In this document: positions 9,563 to 17,558 of the stretch, in pieces | How the letters are laid out: every line of letters begins with the position of its first letter | How positions within the stretch are numbered: position 1 is the first letter of the stretch | NCBI RefSeq assembly: GCF_018709685.1 | Contig: NZ_JABDHQ010000010.1 | Location: forward strand, 1-64,000 | Length of the DNA stretch: 64,000 nucleotides | Origin: Akkermansia muciniphila | GTDB lineage: Bacteria > Verrucomicrobiota > Verrucomicrobiia > Verrucomicrobiales > Akkermansiaceae | Reading direction: 5' to 3' | Notes under the pieces: model-generated | What the model was told of the DNA's origin: nothing | What the model saw: only the letters and a program-made list of their open reading frames with translations | Database searches by the model: none | Made by a program: the position numbers and the translations under genes

Positions 9563-10671
9563 GAACCGGAAGGCGCCGTGCCCGTAGCGGGCGCACTGTA
9601 GGATTCATGGGACAACACCCTGGGCATGGGCATGCGCGTATTCTCGTGAATCCATTCCGCAATGCCAGCCTGGAGCTCGTCATCCCCCGCGTAGACATTG
9701 ACCTTGTAGGTTTTCTCAAATTTCTCCCCCTTCTTTCCTTCAATGGAGTGAAGGAAGGTCCGTTCCCGGGTGCCGTAGGGCTCCCCTTCACGGATGGATT
9801 CATACAACTGTTTTTTCTCGTTTTTCAGGGAATCGTAAATGCTCAGGCAGTCCTCCAGGGTGGAGAAGAAGTACTGGTTCGTACAGACCACCATGACCGG
9901 ATAGTCCAGCTTCAGGGCGTCATCCACCGGAGCCACGTCAAACGTGCTGAAATTGGCCCGCCAGTCCACGCCGGCGTCCAGAAGCCAGTAGGCGGCGTAG
10001 CAGAGGGGTTTGCCCCAGTCCTGCTCCATCTCTCGCACAGCCACGGTTTTAAGGGACGGGAAGCAGTCCATGCTGACCATGCAGCGGATGCGCGGATCTT
10101 CAGACGCGGCTTTCAGCAGCACGGCGGCGCCAAAGCCCTGCCCCACGGCGGCCACGGGCGGCAGCCCCCCCTCTTTCCGGGAGACAGCGTCCAGCAGAGC
10201 CGTCACGTCCGCATATTCCTTCAATCCGTAAGTGCAGAATTTCCGGGCGTTATCCTTCCCGCGCGGATTCCATACCAGGCACGTGTACCCGGCCCCGGTC
10301 AGGCCTTCCGCCAGCGGCAGGGAACCTTTCACCCCCTGGTCCCAGGAAGTGGCTATCACGACCAGCTCCGGCTTTGCCTCCAGATGCGGCATGTTGCCGC
10401 GCAGTTTCAAGGCATCCCGCACGCGGCTCTGGCGCGGGGACAGGGCCTCCGGACGGCCCGGACGCACCAGATAGCCTTCAATGGCCGTGCCGTCCGCGGA
10501 GACGGCCTCCACAGGCTCCATCGCCAGGGAATCCGCCACAGGGGAATCGGCAGCCTCATCCCCGCCCACGGGAACGAGCAGCGGGGTGGACACATACCAG
10601 GCAAACCACACCAGGACGCCCACCGCCGCAAGAATGAGCAGAAAAAACAGTTGAACAAGACGTTTGAACAT
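9559..10671 (-). CDS. Alpha/beta-hydrolase-fold protein with degenerate nucleophile elbow
   Basis: The 370-residue protein has an N-terminal hydrophobic anchor (about 5-28) and an alpha/beta hydrolase fold. The oxyanion strand is recognisable (VVIATSWDQGVKGS), as are WNPRGKDNARKF and a nucleophile-elbow region. The elbow reads GQGFG (residues 177-181), so the catalytic Ser of GxSxG is Gly179. Unless another residue substitutes, it should not act as a serine hydrolase. It is the first gene of the operon with the OmpA-like and HAD genes, and its stop overlaps the OmpA-like start. A binding or structural role in the envelope is one possibility. Confidence 0.75.
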   Translation of the reverse strand: MFKRLVQLFFLLILAAVGVLVWFAWYVSTPLLVPVGGDEAADSPVADSLAMEPVEAVSADGTAIEGYLVRPGRPEALSPRQSRVRDALKLRGNMPHLEAKPELVVIATSWDQGVKGSLPLAEGLTGAGYTCLVWNPRGKDNARKFCTYGLKEYADVTALLDAVSRKEGGLPPVAAVGQGFGAAVLLKAASEDPRIRCMVSMDCFPSLKTVAVREMEQDWGKPLCYAAYWLLDAGVDWRANFSTFDVAPVDDALKLDYPVMVVCTNQYFFSTLEDCLSIYDSLKNEKKQLYESIREGEPYGTRERTFLHSIEGKKGEKFEKTYKVNVYAGDDELQAGIAEWIHENTRMPMPRVLSHESYSAPATGTAPSGS

Positions 10672-10850
10672 GAAAAGACGGTGCCTGCAAGGCAGTTATC
10701 GGAAAGGTTCTATCCCATCCTGCTTACGTTGACAACCCCCAACTTCTATCAGGCTAATATCCTCCGCCGTCCTGCCGCACCCTCCCGGCGGCCAAATAAC
10801 GCTTTATTTCCCTTCCCCGATCTGGCATCCTTGCCCCACCTTCCTTTTTC
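10672..10850. promoter_or_regulatory. Divergent intergenic region
   Basis: These 179 bases separate the divergent operon at 10671 (minus) and the LptF/G-type permease gene at 10851 (plus). Both promoters must lie here. I cannot fix a -35/-10 pair with confidence. Confidence 0.3.
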
Positions 10851-12245
10851 ATGGCAATCCAGGCCCGACATTTCCGCCAATGGTCCGCGTTCCTCCTCCT
10901 GCTTGCGCTGGGAGGAACGGCGGCCTGGTTCCTGATGCCCCGGGAGTGGTCCCAGATGCAGTGGGAGATTCCCGGCACGCCGTCCGAATATCCGCTGGCC
11001 CAGCTCCTGCGCCCCTGGCTCATCCTGGTGGGGTGTTTTCTTCCGGCGCTGGGCATGTTCCTGTACAACCGGGCGGGCATCATGGACAGGTACGTGGCGC
11101 GCACCTGGTTCACGGCCTTCATCATGTGCACGGCCATCCTGACGCTGATTTACATCATCGGGGATTTTGCGGACAACGTGGGGGACCTGATGAACCTGGA
11201 CTCCCCCCTCGCAGGCACCTTCCGCTTTTACCTGAGCCAGCTGCCCATGATCCTGAACCTGATCCTTCCCTATACGCTTCTTCTGGGAACGCTCTGGGCG
11301 CTTACCAAGCTCTCCTCCTCCTCGGAAATCACGGGCATGCTGCAATCCGGAAGGTCCCTGCTCCGGATCAACGCCCCGGTCATCATCGGCGCCGTGTTCG
11401 CGGCTATCTACTTCGGCATCTTCGGGTTCCACTGGGCGCCCAATTCCACGCTGTACAGGAAACTCATGTTCTCCTCCCTGAGCCAGAACAAAAATGACGA
11501 CTCCTCCCGCAGCTCCATCTACAAGAACGATGCGGAGTCCCGCATCTGGTACCTGGGCAATCCTCCCGGCATCGACTCCCCCGGAGAACCGTTCAGGCAG
11601 GTGCGCGTGGAACAGTTCAGCGCGCCCGGCAAGATGGAATACGAGCTGTTTGCAGATGAGGCCTCCTGGGACCCGGCTTCCAGAACATGGACGTTCCGCC
11701 ATGCCATCAGGAGAAATTATTCCCAGGAGGAGCCCCGGCAACTGAACGACGTGCCCGTTTTTGAAGGCCTGGAGTACCGGACGCTGAAAGAGCAGTATTC
11801 CGAAACTCCGTGGCAGCTGATCTCCCCCAACGTACGCGTGGACACCCAGGGAACTCCCGCCCTCCAGGAAATCCTCAAGGCCGGCACCATGAACGCCAAG
11901 TACCTCAGGAGCCTGCAAACGGAATGGCACGTCAGGATAGCCCGCATGTTCTCCTGCATCATCCTGACATTCATCGCCATCCCCTCCGCCATCACGTTCC
12001 AGAGGCGGTCCACCATGTCCGGCATCGGCATCGCCCTGTTCCTGGCGGCGGCCATGCTGTTCCTGTATGAGTTCTTCCCCACCCTGGCCTCCGCAGGCTA
12101 CCTCCCCACCTGGCTGGGAGCGTGGATGCCCAACATCATCTATACCATCATCGCCATCCGCCTGTTCCAGACCAAGCTGGCCCACAGAAGCTTCATGGAG
12201 ATGCTGAAAGGCTTGAAAAAGACGCCCGCCCATGACCAACCCTGA
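10851..12245 (+). CDS. LptF/LptG family (YjgP/YjgQ) permease
   Basis: The 464-residue membrane protein has an extra N-terminal TM pair (about 12-30 and 55-75) before the YjgP/YjgQ core, which begins at MDRYVARTWFTAF. After the first core TM segments comes a long periplasmic region (about 205-350), then three C-terminal TM segments. The family supplies the permease half of the LptB2FG ABC exporter that extracts lipopolysaccharide from the inner membrane. Only one permease gene is present in this window, so its partner must lie elsewhere. The 3' end overlaps the next gene by 14 bases, indicating coupling. Confidence 0.85.
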   Translation: MAIQARHFRQWSAFLLLLALGGTAAWFLMPREWSQMQWEIPGTPSEYPLAQLLRPWLILVGCFLPALGMFLYNRAGIMDRYVARTWFTAFIMCTAILTLIYIIGDFADNVGDLMNLDSPLAGTFRFYLSQLPMILNLILPYTLLLGTLWALTKLSSSSEITGMLQSGRSLLRINAPVIIGAVFAAIYFGIFGFHWAPNSTLYRKLMFSSLSQNKNDDSSRSSIYKNDAESRIWYLGNPPGIDSPGEPFRQVRVEQFSAPGKMEYELFADEASWDPASRTWTFRHAIRRNYSQEEPRQLNDVPVFEGLEYRTLKEQYSETPWQLISPNVRVDTQGTPALQEILKAGTMNAKYLRSLQTEWHVRIARMFSCIILTFIAIPSAITFQRRSTMSGIGIALFLAAAMLFLYEFFPTLASAGYLPTWLGAWMPNIIYTIIAIRLFQTKLAHRSFMEMLKGLKKTPAHDQP

Positions 12246-12915
12246 CCATCCTGCCGCCGTCCAAAAAGCCCGCGAACTGCTCCGGCAGGCAAAAGCCGTG
12301 ATTTTTGACTTCGACGGGCTGCTGGTGGATACGGAGTACGCCATTTATTCCTCCTGGGAACGCGTGTTCTCCTCCTGCGGCCATTCCCTGCCCCTGGATC
12401 TGTTCAACCAGTGCCTGGGCAGCGGCTACACCCACTGGAACCCCGGAGACCATCTGGAACAACTGACGGGACGCACCTACGACTGGGAAGACATCAACGC
12501 CCGCAGGCAGGAGGAAATCGTCCGCGACCTGGAGCACGCCGGCCTTCTGCCCGGCGCGTGTGAACTTATCCGCCGCCTGGCGGCAGCCGGAACGCCCATG
12601 GGGGTGGCCTCCAGCTCATCCCACCGCTGGGTGGACGGCTGGCTGAACAAACTGGGCATCATGTCCTTTTTCCAAACCGTCGTCTGCCGTGACGACGGCC
12701 TTCCCGTCAAGCCGGACCCGGCCCTGTTCCTGAAAGCGGCGGAAAACCTGGGCGTGCCGCCCGCACAATGCCTGGTGCTGGAAGACTCCCAGAACGGCAC
12801 CACGGCTGCGTTCCGTGCAGGCATTCCCGTCATCTCCATTCCGAACCGGGTGACGGAGCAAGCGGATTTTTCCCAGGCAACCAGCAAAATCCGTTCACTG
12901 GCAGAGCTTCTTTAG
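12232..12915 (+). CDS. HAD-superfamily IA hydrolase (beta-phosphoglucomutase-like)
   Basis: The 227-residue protein has all HAD motifs of the beta-phosphoglucomutase/phosphatase branch: FDFDGLLVDTE (about residues 24-34), ASSSSHRW (motif II Ser, about 124), KPDPALF (motif III Lys) and LEDSQNGTTAA (motif IV). The small helical cap after motif I fits subclass IA. Substrates of such proteins are sugar phosphates or related metabolites; the sequence does not decide between phosphatase and mutase. It starts inside the end of the upstream permease gene. Confidence 0.88.
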   Translation: MTNPDHPAAVQKARELLRQAKAVIFDFDGLLVDTEYAIYSSWERVFSSCGHSLPLDLFNQCLGSGYTHWNPGDHLEQLTGRTYDWEDINARRQEEIVRDLEHAGLLPGACELIRRLAAAGTPMGVASSSSHRWVDGWLNKLGIMSFFQTVVCRDDGLPVKPDPALFLKAAENLGVPPAQCLVLEDSQNGTTAAFRAGIPVISIPNRVTEQADFSQATSKIRSLAELL

Positions 12916-12965
12916 GAATCCGCTCCTTCTTTTCCCTGTTCTTGTTTCTTGACGGAATTCCCTCC

Positions 12966-13415
12966 ATGCCTTATGTAAGGAGGATGGCTTCCCAACGCAT
13001 TCCATTATATCACTACCGGGTCAAAGACAAGATTGTGGGCCCCGTCTCCCTGGCGGACCTCCATGCCCTGCTTACTTCCAAGAAGATTCTCCCTGACACC
13101 ATGATCCGGGAGGAGAATTCCCAGGGCTGGATGCCGCTCACGGCGGAACTGCGCCGGCATGAGCGCCTGGCGCGCCTCAGGGCCTCCGCATTCATGCTTT
13201 CCTGCCGGCCGCCCAAAAGCTGCCTTCTGTTTTACATCATTGCCCTTCTTCTTCTGGCGTGCGGCGTGGCGCACTCCATCATGCTCCGCTCCATTCTTTA
13301 CATGGAAGTGCTGTTCATCCCCGCCACGGCGTTTTTCATGGGGAAGGTGCTGATGTACCTGCACCTCCTCACCGGAGGCATGAGGAAGATGCCCGCGGAA
13401 GAACCGGAACGCTGA
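12966..13415 (+). CDS. GYF-domain (DUF4339-like) membrane protein
   Basis: The 149-residue product begins with a GYF_2-type domain: YHYRVKDKIVGPVSLADLHALL followed by a conserved W in QGWMPL. Two hydrophobic segments follow (about 83-103 and 112-135) and then a short polar tail. In Verrucomicrobiota and Planctomycetota this small domain precedes various membrane regions and is thought to bind proline-rich peptides. A second in-frame ATG at 12984 has a purine-rich AAGGAGG directly against it, too close to be an ideal ribosome-binding site, so I keep 12966. The gene ends before a bidirectional terminator. Confidence 0.75.
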   Translation: MPYVRRMASQRIPLYHYRVKDKIVGPVSLADLHALLTSKKILPDTMIREENSQGWMPLTAELRRHERLARLRASAFMLSCRPPKSCLLFYIIALLLLACGVAHSIMLRSILYMEVLFIPATAFFMGKVLMYLHLLTGGMRKMPAEEPER

Positions 13416-13506
13416 CCGGGCGGGAAATGTTCCCTGCTTTAAATCAAGCTTTCCCGTAGTTCCCCCTCGACCCCGCAGGACGCCGCCCCGGAAGCCTGAA
13501 ATGAAA

Positions 13507-13539
13507 AAACCGCCGGAACCCTGACGGTCCCGGCGGTTT
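13507..13539. terminator. Bidirectional rho-independent terminator
   Basis: A perfect 10-bp stem (AAACCGCCGG paired with CCGGCGGTTT) lies between two convergent genes, the GYF-domain gene and fabD. The A-run before it and T-run after it allow termination in both directions. Confidence 0.8.
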
Positions 13540-13560
13540 AAAATTTACCGTGCAGGAGAA

Positions 13561-14487
13561 TTACTTGTTCAGCTCCGCAACGGCCGCTTCCAGGCTGGGC
13601 ACGTCTTCAATGGAAATGACCGTGGCATCCTTGCAGATGCGCCCCATCATGCCGGCCAGCGTTTTGCCCGGCCCCAGTTCAATGAACAAGCGGTGCCCCT
13701 GATCCACCAGCTTCTGCATGGAGGCCGTCCAGCGCACGGAACCGCATACCTGGTGTTCCAGCACGTTGCGGATGTCGTCCGGGCCTTCCACCACGCGGGC
13801 TTCATAGTTGCAGTAAACGGGCATGGAGGGCGTGCCGAAGGAGACATTCTTAAGTTCCTCCGCCAGTTTCACCATGGCGCTGTGCATCAGGCGGGAGTGG
13901 TAGGCGCCCGCCACGTTGAGCTTCTTGGCGATCTTGCACCCGGCGGCTTTGGCTCCGGCAATGGCCTTGTCCACGCCTTCCTCCGTGCCGGAAACGACCG
14001 TCTGGCCCGGGCAGTTGAAGTTGGCTACGTCCACATCGCATTCCTGGGCGAGCTTGATGACGTTTTCATCCGTCCCGCCAATCATGGCGGCCATGGTGCC
14101 CTTTGTGGCGTTGCAGGCTTCCTCCATGAAAGCGCCGCGCTTCTGGACCAGGCGCAGGCCTTCCTCAAAGGAGTAGGTTCCGGCGGCGGCATGTGCCGTG
14201 AATTCACCCAGGGAAAGACCGGCGGCGGCCACGGGGTTCAGGGAAGGCACCAGTTCCTTCAGGACGGCCAGGCAGGCCAGGCCGTGCACGTAGAGAGCAG
14301 GCTGGCAGTTGCAGGTGCGCGTCAGTTCTTCGCCGGGGCCTTCAAACATGATGGAGGAGAGGGATTCCCCAAGCGCCTTGTCCGCCTGCTCAATCAGGGC
14401 CCTGGCGGCAGGATACTGGTCATACAAATCTTTACCCATGCCCACTTTCTGGGCACCTTGTCCGGAAAACAATAGTACTGCGTCCAT
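13561..14487 (-). CDS. fabD: Malonyl-CoA:ACP transacylase
   Basis: The 308-residue protein transfers malonyl groups from CoA to acyl carrier protein for fatty-acid elongation in the cytoplasm. The N-terminal GQGAQ, the nucleophile motif GLSLGE (S92), the Arg of QKRGAFM (R117) and AYHSRLM (H197) are all in place, and the length is normal for FabD. I use the ATG at 14487, which gives the classic FabD start (MDAVLLFSGQGAQ); an upstream extension is non-conserved. It is isolated from other fab genes here and follows a separate terminator downstream of rplQ. Confidence 0.95.
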   Translation of the reverse strand: MDAVLLFSGQGAQKVGMGKDLYDQYPAARALIEQADKALGESLSSIMFEGPGEELTRTCNCQPALYVHGLACLAVLKELVPSLNPVAAAGLSLGEFTAHAAAGTYSFEEGLRLVQKRGAFMEEACNATKGTMAAMIGGTDENVIKLAQECDVDVANFNCPGQTVVSGTEEGVDKAIAGAKAAGCKIAKKLNVAGAYHSRLMHSAMVKLAEELKNVSFGTPSMPVYCNYEARVVEGPDDIRNVLEHQVCGSVRWTASMQKLVDQGHRLFIELGPGKTLAGMMGRICKDATVISIEDVPSLEAAVAELNK

Positions 14488-14588
14488 AGTTAAGGCGTGA
14501 ATTATACCGTTCCGGGGAGAAAGAAGCAAGAGCGATCTTGACGCCTTAATCCCGGCTTAAATACCTTACGTTCAATGTGAATAAAAAT

Positions 14589-14619
14589 CCGCCCCGGTCT
14601 CAGCAGGAGGCCGGGGCGG
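14589..14619 (-). terminator. Terminator of the rpoA-rplQ unit
   Basis: A 9-bp GC-rich stem (CCGCCCCGG with CCGGGGCGG) stands just downstream of the rplQ stop, and on the minus strand it is followed by a T-rich run. It ends the rpoA-rplQ transcript before fabD. Confidence 0.8.
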
Positions 14620-14651
14620 AGGGTTAAACCGGATGGTTCAGGAGAACGGCC

Positions 14652-15062
14652 TTAGGCCGTGGCTTCCGTGGTAGCGGGAGCTTCTTCCTTTTCAGCCGTT
14701 TCACGGGGCAGATCGATGATTTCGATCATGGCCACGAGAGCGGAGTCCGTGAGGCGCTGGCCCAGCTTGATGATGCGGGTATAACCGCCCTTGCGTTCCG
14801 CACAGAGGGGAGCGATTTCATCAAACAGGCGCTTGACGGCGGTCGTGTTATGAATGGTGGCGGTAGCCAGGCGGCGGGAGTGCACGTCACCGCGCTTGGC
14901 AAGCGTAATGAGCTTTTCCACGTAGGGACGGAGGGCCTTGGCCTTCGCCAGGGTGGTGGTGATGCGTCCGTTGAGGATGAGGCTGCATGCCTGGTTGGCG
15001 AGCAAAGCCCTGCGGTGAGAAGCGTTGCGCTGAAGCTTGGAGGTTTTTACACCGTGTCTCAT
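14652..15062 (-). CDS. rplQ: 50S ribosomal protein L17
   Basis: The 136-residue product has the characteristic L17 start (MRHGVKTSKLQRNASHRRALLANQ) and core, with a short Ala/Glu-rich C-terminal tail. L17 is a component of the large ribosomal subunit near the exit tunnel. The gene lies 36 bp downstream of rpoA on the same strand, the order seen in most bacteria. Confidence 0.97.
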   Translation of the reverse strand: MRHGVKTSKLQRNASHRRALLANQACSLILNGRITTTLAKAKALRPYVEKLITLAKRGDVHSRRLATATIHNTTAVKRLFDEIAPLCAERKGGYTRIIKLGQRLTDSALVAMIEIIDLPRETAEKEEAPATTEATA

Positions 15063-15098
15063 GATGATATTTTTCTATGTGTGTTGGTTTTGTGAGAT

Positions 15099-16223
15099 TT
15101 AGTCGTCGTCGTCTTCGATGTTGGCGGCAATCAGGTCTGCCAGGCCCACGGGGCTTTCCTCTTCCAGACCCAGGCGCGGCTTGGCCTGCGGCACGGGGCC
15201 GGTAAGCAGGGAGGGATCCACCTGGACGCCCAGGGAAAGGCCCAGTTCCAGCAGCTTGTCCTTGATCTCGTTGAGGGATTTTTTGCCGAAGTTGCGGTAC
15301 TTGAGCATTTCGCTTTCGCTCTTCATGGCGAGCTGGCCAACGGTGGTAATGTTGGCGTTGTTGAGGCAGTTGGCGGCTCGCACGGAAAGCTCGATTTCGT
15401 TGACGCTCATGTTGAGCAGCTTGCGCAGGCGGGCCGTTTCCTCGTCCTGGACGGCGGAAGGCGCTTCTTCAAAGTTGACCTGCTTGTCGTCATAGTTGAC
15501 GAACACGTCCAGGTGGTGGCGCAGAATGGCGGAGGCCTGGAGCATGGCGTCTGCCGGGGCAATGCGGCCGTCCGTCCAGACTTCAAGCGTCAGCTTGTCA
15601 TAGTCGGTCATCTGGCCCACACGGGTATTCTGAACGGAATACTTCACACGGGTGACCGGGGAGAAAATAGAGTCGATCGGGATCACGCCGATGGGCATGT
15701 CCGGCACCTTGTTTTCGTCGCCGGTGGAGAAGCCGCGGCCGACGCGCACCTGGAATTCACATTCAAACAGGGTATCCTGGTCCAGGGTGCAGATGATCTG
15801 ATCGGGGTTGACCACCTGGTAGGTGGTGTCGTCGGCGATGTCGGCGGCGGTCACGACGCCCTGCTTGTGCACGCGCAGGGAGAGCAGGCGCGGTTCCTTG
15901 CCGTTGTGCTTGAACTTGACTTTTTTCAGGTTCAGCACAATTTCCGTCACGTCTTCCACCACACCGGGCAGAGAGGAGAATTCATGCTGCGCGCCGGCGA
16001 TGCGGACGGAGGTGATGGCGGCGCCTTCAAGAGAGCCCAGAAGAACGCGGCGCAGGGAGTTGCCGAGCGTGTGGCCGTAACCGTTTTCAAACGGTTCCGC
16101 GACGAAGGTCAGATGATTCGCATCATTCGGGTCTTCAATTTTTTCCAGACGGCTGGGGACTTCAAAGCGGGCCAGCGTGGTCACGGCCGTTTCTTCTGCA
16201 GTAGTGGTTTCGTTTTCCGACAT
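15099..16223 (-). CDS. rpoA: DNA-directed RNA polymerase alpha subunit
   Basis: The 374-residue protein has the alpha N-terminal assembly domain (GYGHTLGNSLRRVLLGS, about residues 50-66) and a C-terminal domain at about 260-330. The latter has the helix-hairpin-helix signature (ELSVRAANCLNNANITTVGQL and KSLNEIKDKLLELGLSLG) that binds UP elements and activators. It is longer than the E. coli subunit because of an N-terminal extension of about 25 residues and an acidic C-terminal tail ending in DDDD. Only rplQ follows. The usual upstream neighbours (rpsD, rpsK, rpsM) are absent, because the next gene upstream is divergent. Confidence 0.97.
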   Translation of the reverse strand: MSENETTTAEETAVTTLARFEVPSRLEKIEDPNDANHLTFVAEPFENGYGHTLGNSLRRVLLGSLEGAAITSVRIAGAQHEFSSLPGVVEDVTEIVLNLKKVKFKHNGKEPRLLSLRVHKQGVVTAADIADDTTYQVVNPDQIICTLDQDTLFECEFQVRVGRGFSTGDENKVPDMPIGVIPIDSIFSPVTRVKYSVQNTRVGQMTDYDKLTLEVWTDGRIAPADAMLQASAILRHHLDVFVNYDDKQVNFEEAPSAVQDEETARLRKLLNMSVNEIELSVRAANCLNNANITTVGQLAMKSESEMLKYRNFGKKSLNEIKDKLLELGLSLGVQVDPSLLTGPVPQAKPRLGLEEESPVGLADLIAANIEDDDD

Positions 16224-16433
16224 AATCGTATGTAATGTACCGGGTTTCCCTCCAGCACGGGCACGGCGGAGAACCCGCCTGAAGGACCTACGGCATGTTT
16301 TGGAAACGCCCGTGCGGGGAGCAATTTAACGATCTGTTTTCAACAATCAACTCTTTTCATGTCCTCCCGCAAATTTTCTGTGACTTAACGTGCGTCATCT
16401 GGCATAGTGGACGCAAACCTACACAACAATTGC

Positions 16434-17558
16434 ATGAAGCATCCTGATTTTTTGGACAATAGGGATTTCACGGGGGAAGACCAGCGGCGCCCGTCCACCA
16501 TGTCCATGGACAACAGCTACCAGGCTCTGGAAGGAATCGTCAAAAAGCTCTCCGAGATAGCCTCCACCCGGCACGATCCCCGCTACCTCCAGGAATATAT
16601 CAAGACCGGCATCAACATGGCGCAGTCCGCCGCTTCCGACCATGATTTCACCGTCCTGATCCGCTCCGGGCGGGAGATGTACCGCGCCAACTGCGTTTTT
16701 GCGCCGTACCGCCACATCCGCAAGATTTCCGTCTTCGGCTCCGCCCGCATCAGGGAGGACGAGCCTGCCTATGAAACGGCACGGGATTTTGCCAGGGAGG
16801 CCAGCGACCAGGGCTACCTGGTCATTACGGGGGGCGGCCCCGGCATCATGCAGGCGGCCAATGAAGGCGCCGGGGAGGAACGCTCCTTCGGCCTGAACAT
16901 CACCCTGCCGTATGAGCAAACCTCCAACCACGTGGTGGCCCACAGCGACAAGCTGATCAATTTTTACTATTTCTTTGTCAGAAAGCTGAATTTCGTGGCG
17001 GAAAGCGACGCCATGGTGGCGCTCCCCGGCGGCTTCGGCACCATGGACGAGGTGTTTGAAACCCTCACCCTGATCCAGACGGGAAAGGCCACCATTTACC
17101 CCGTCGTGCTGCTGGACTCCCCCGGCAAGACCTTCTGGCTGAACTGGCTGGCCTTCATCCGCGTGGAGCTGGTGGATTCCGGCCTGATTTCCGAGGATGA
17201 CCTGCACCTGATCCACGTCACCAAGAACCCGGCGGAGGCCATGGAGCACATTGACCGGTTCTACCGCATTTTCCACTCCTACCGTTTTATCAAGGATACC
17301 ATCGTCATCCGCCTGAACACGCACCTGCCCGCCCAGTGGGTGGAGCATCTGGAACGGGACTTCCAGGACCTTATCCTGCCCGGAGGAAAGATGGTGCAGA
17401 CCGGGCCTCTGCCCGACGAGGCGGACGAGCCCCATCTGAACCGCCTGCCGCGCCTCGTCTTCCCCATCAAACGCGGCAATTACGGCAGGCTGAGGCTGCT
17501 GATCGACCGCATCAACCAGACGCCCAGCAGGACTTATTCCCCCCCATCCCATGTCTGA
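16434..17558 (+). CDS. LOG-family protein (TIGR00730-type Rossmann fold)
   Basis: The 374-residue protein carries the two LOG motifs, GGGPGIMQAANEGA and PGGFGTMDEVFE, inside a Rossmann core at about residues 95-260. The family includes cytokinin phosphoribohydrolases and pyrimidine/purine nucleotide 5'-monophosphate nucleosidases (PpnN). The long N- and C-terminal extensions here resemble the PpnN-type longer proteins more than the short LOG enzymes. I place the start at the ATG at 16434; a GTG at 16407 in frame is less likely. The 3' end overlaps the prepilin peptidase gene by eight bases. Confidence 0.87.
   Translation: MKHPDFLDNRDFTGEDQRRPSTMSMDNSYQALEGIVKKLSEIASTRHDPRYLQEYIKTGINMAQSAASDHDFTVLIRSGREMYRANCVFAPYRHIRKISVFGSARIREDEPAYETARDFAREASDQGYLVITGGGPGIMQAANEGAGEERSFGLNITLPYEQTSNHVVAHSDKLINFYYFFVRKLNFVAESDAMVALPGGFGTMDEVFETLTLIQTGKATIYPVVLLDSPGKTFWLNWLAFIRVELVDSGLISEDDLHLIHVTKNPAEAMEHIDRFYRIFHSYRFIKDTIVIRLNTHLPAQWVEHLERDFQDLILPGGKMVQTGPLPDEADEPHLNRLPRLVFPIKRGNYGRLRLLIDRINQTPSRTYSPPSHV

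Noticed and set aside
10749-12344. Long minus-strand open frame opposite the LptF/G-type gene
   Set aside because: Its composition (Gly, Gln, His, Arg rich) and lack of any motif mark it as antisense to the permease.
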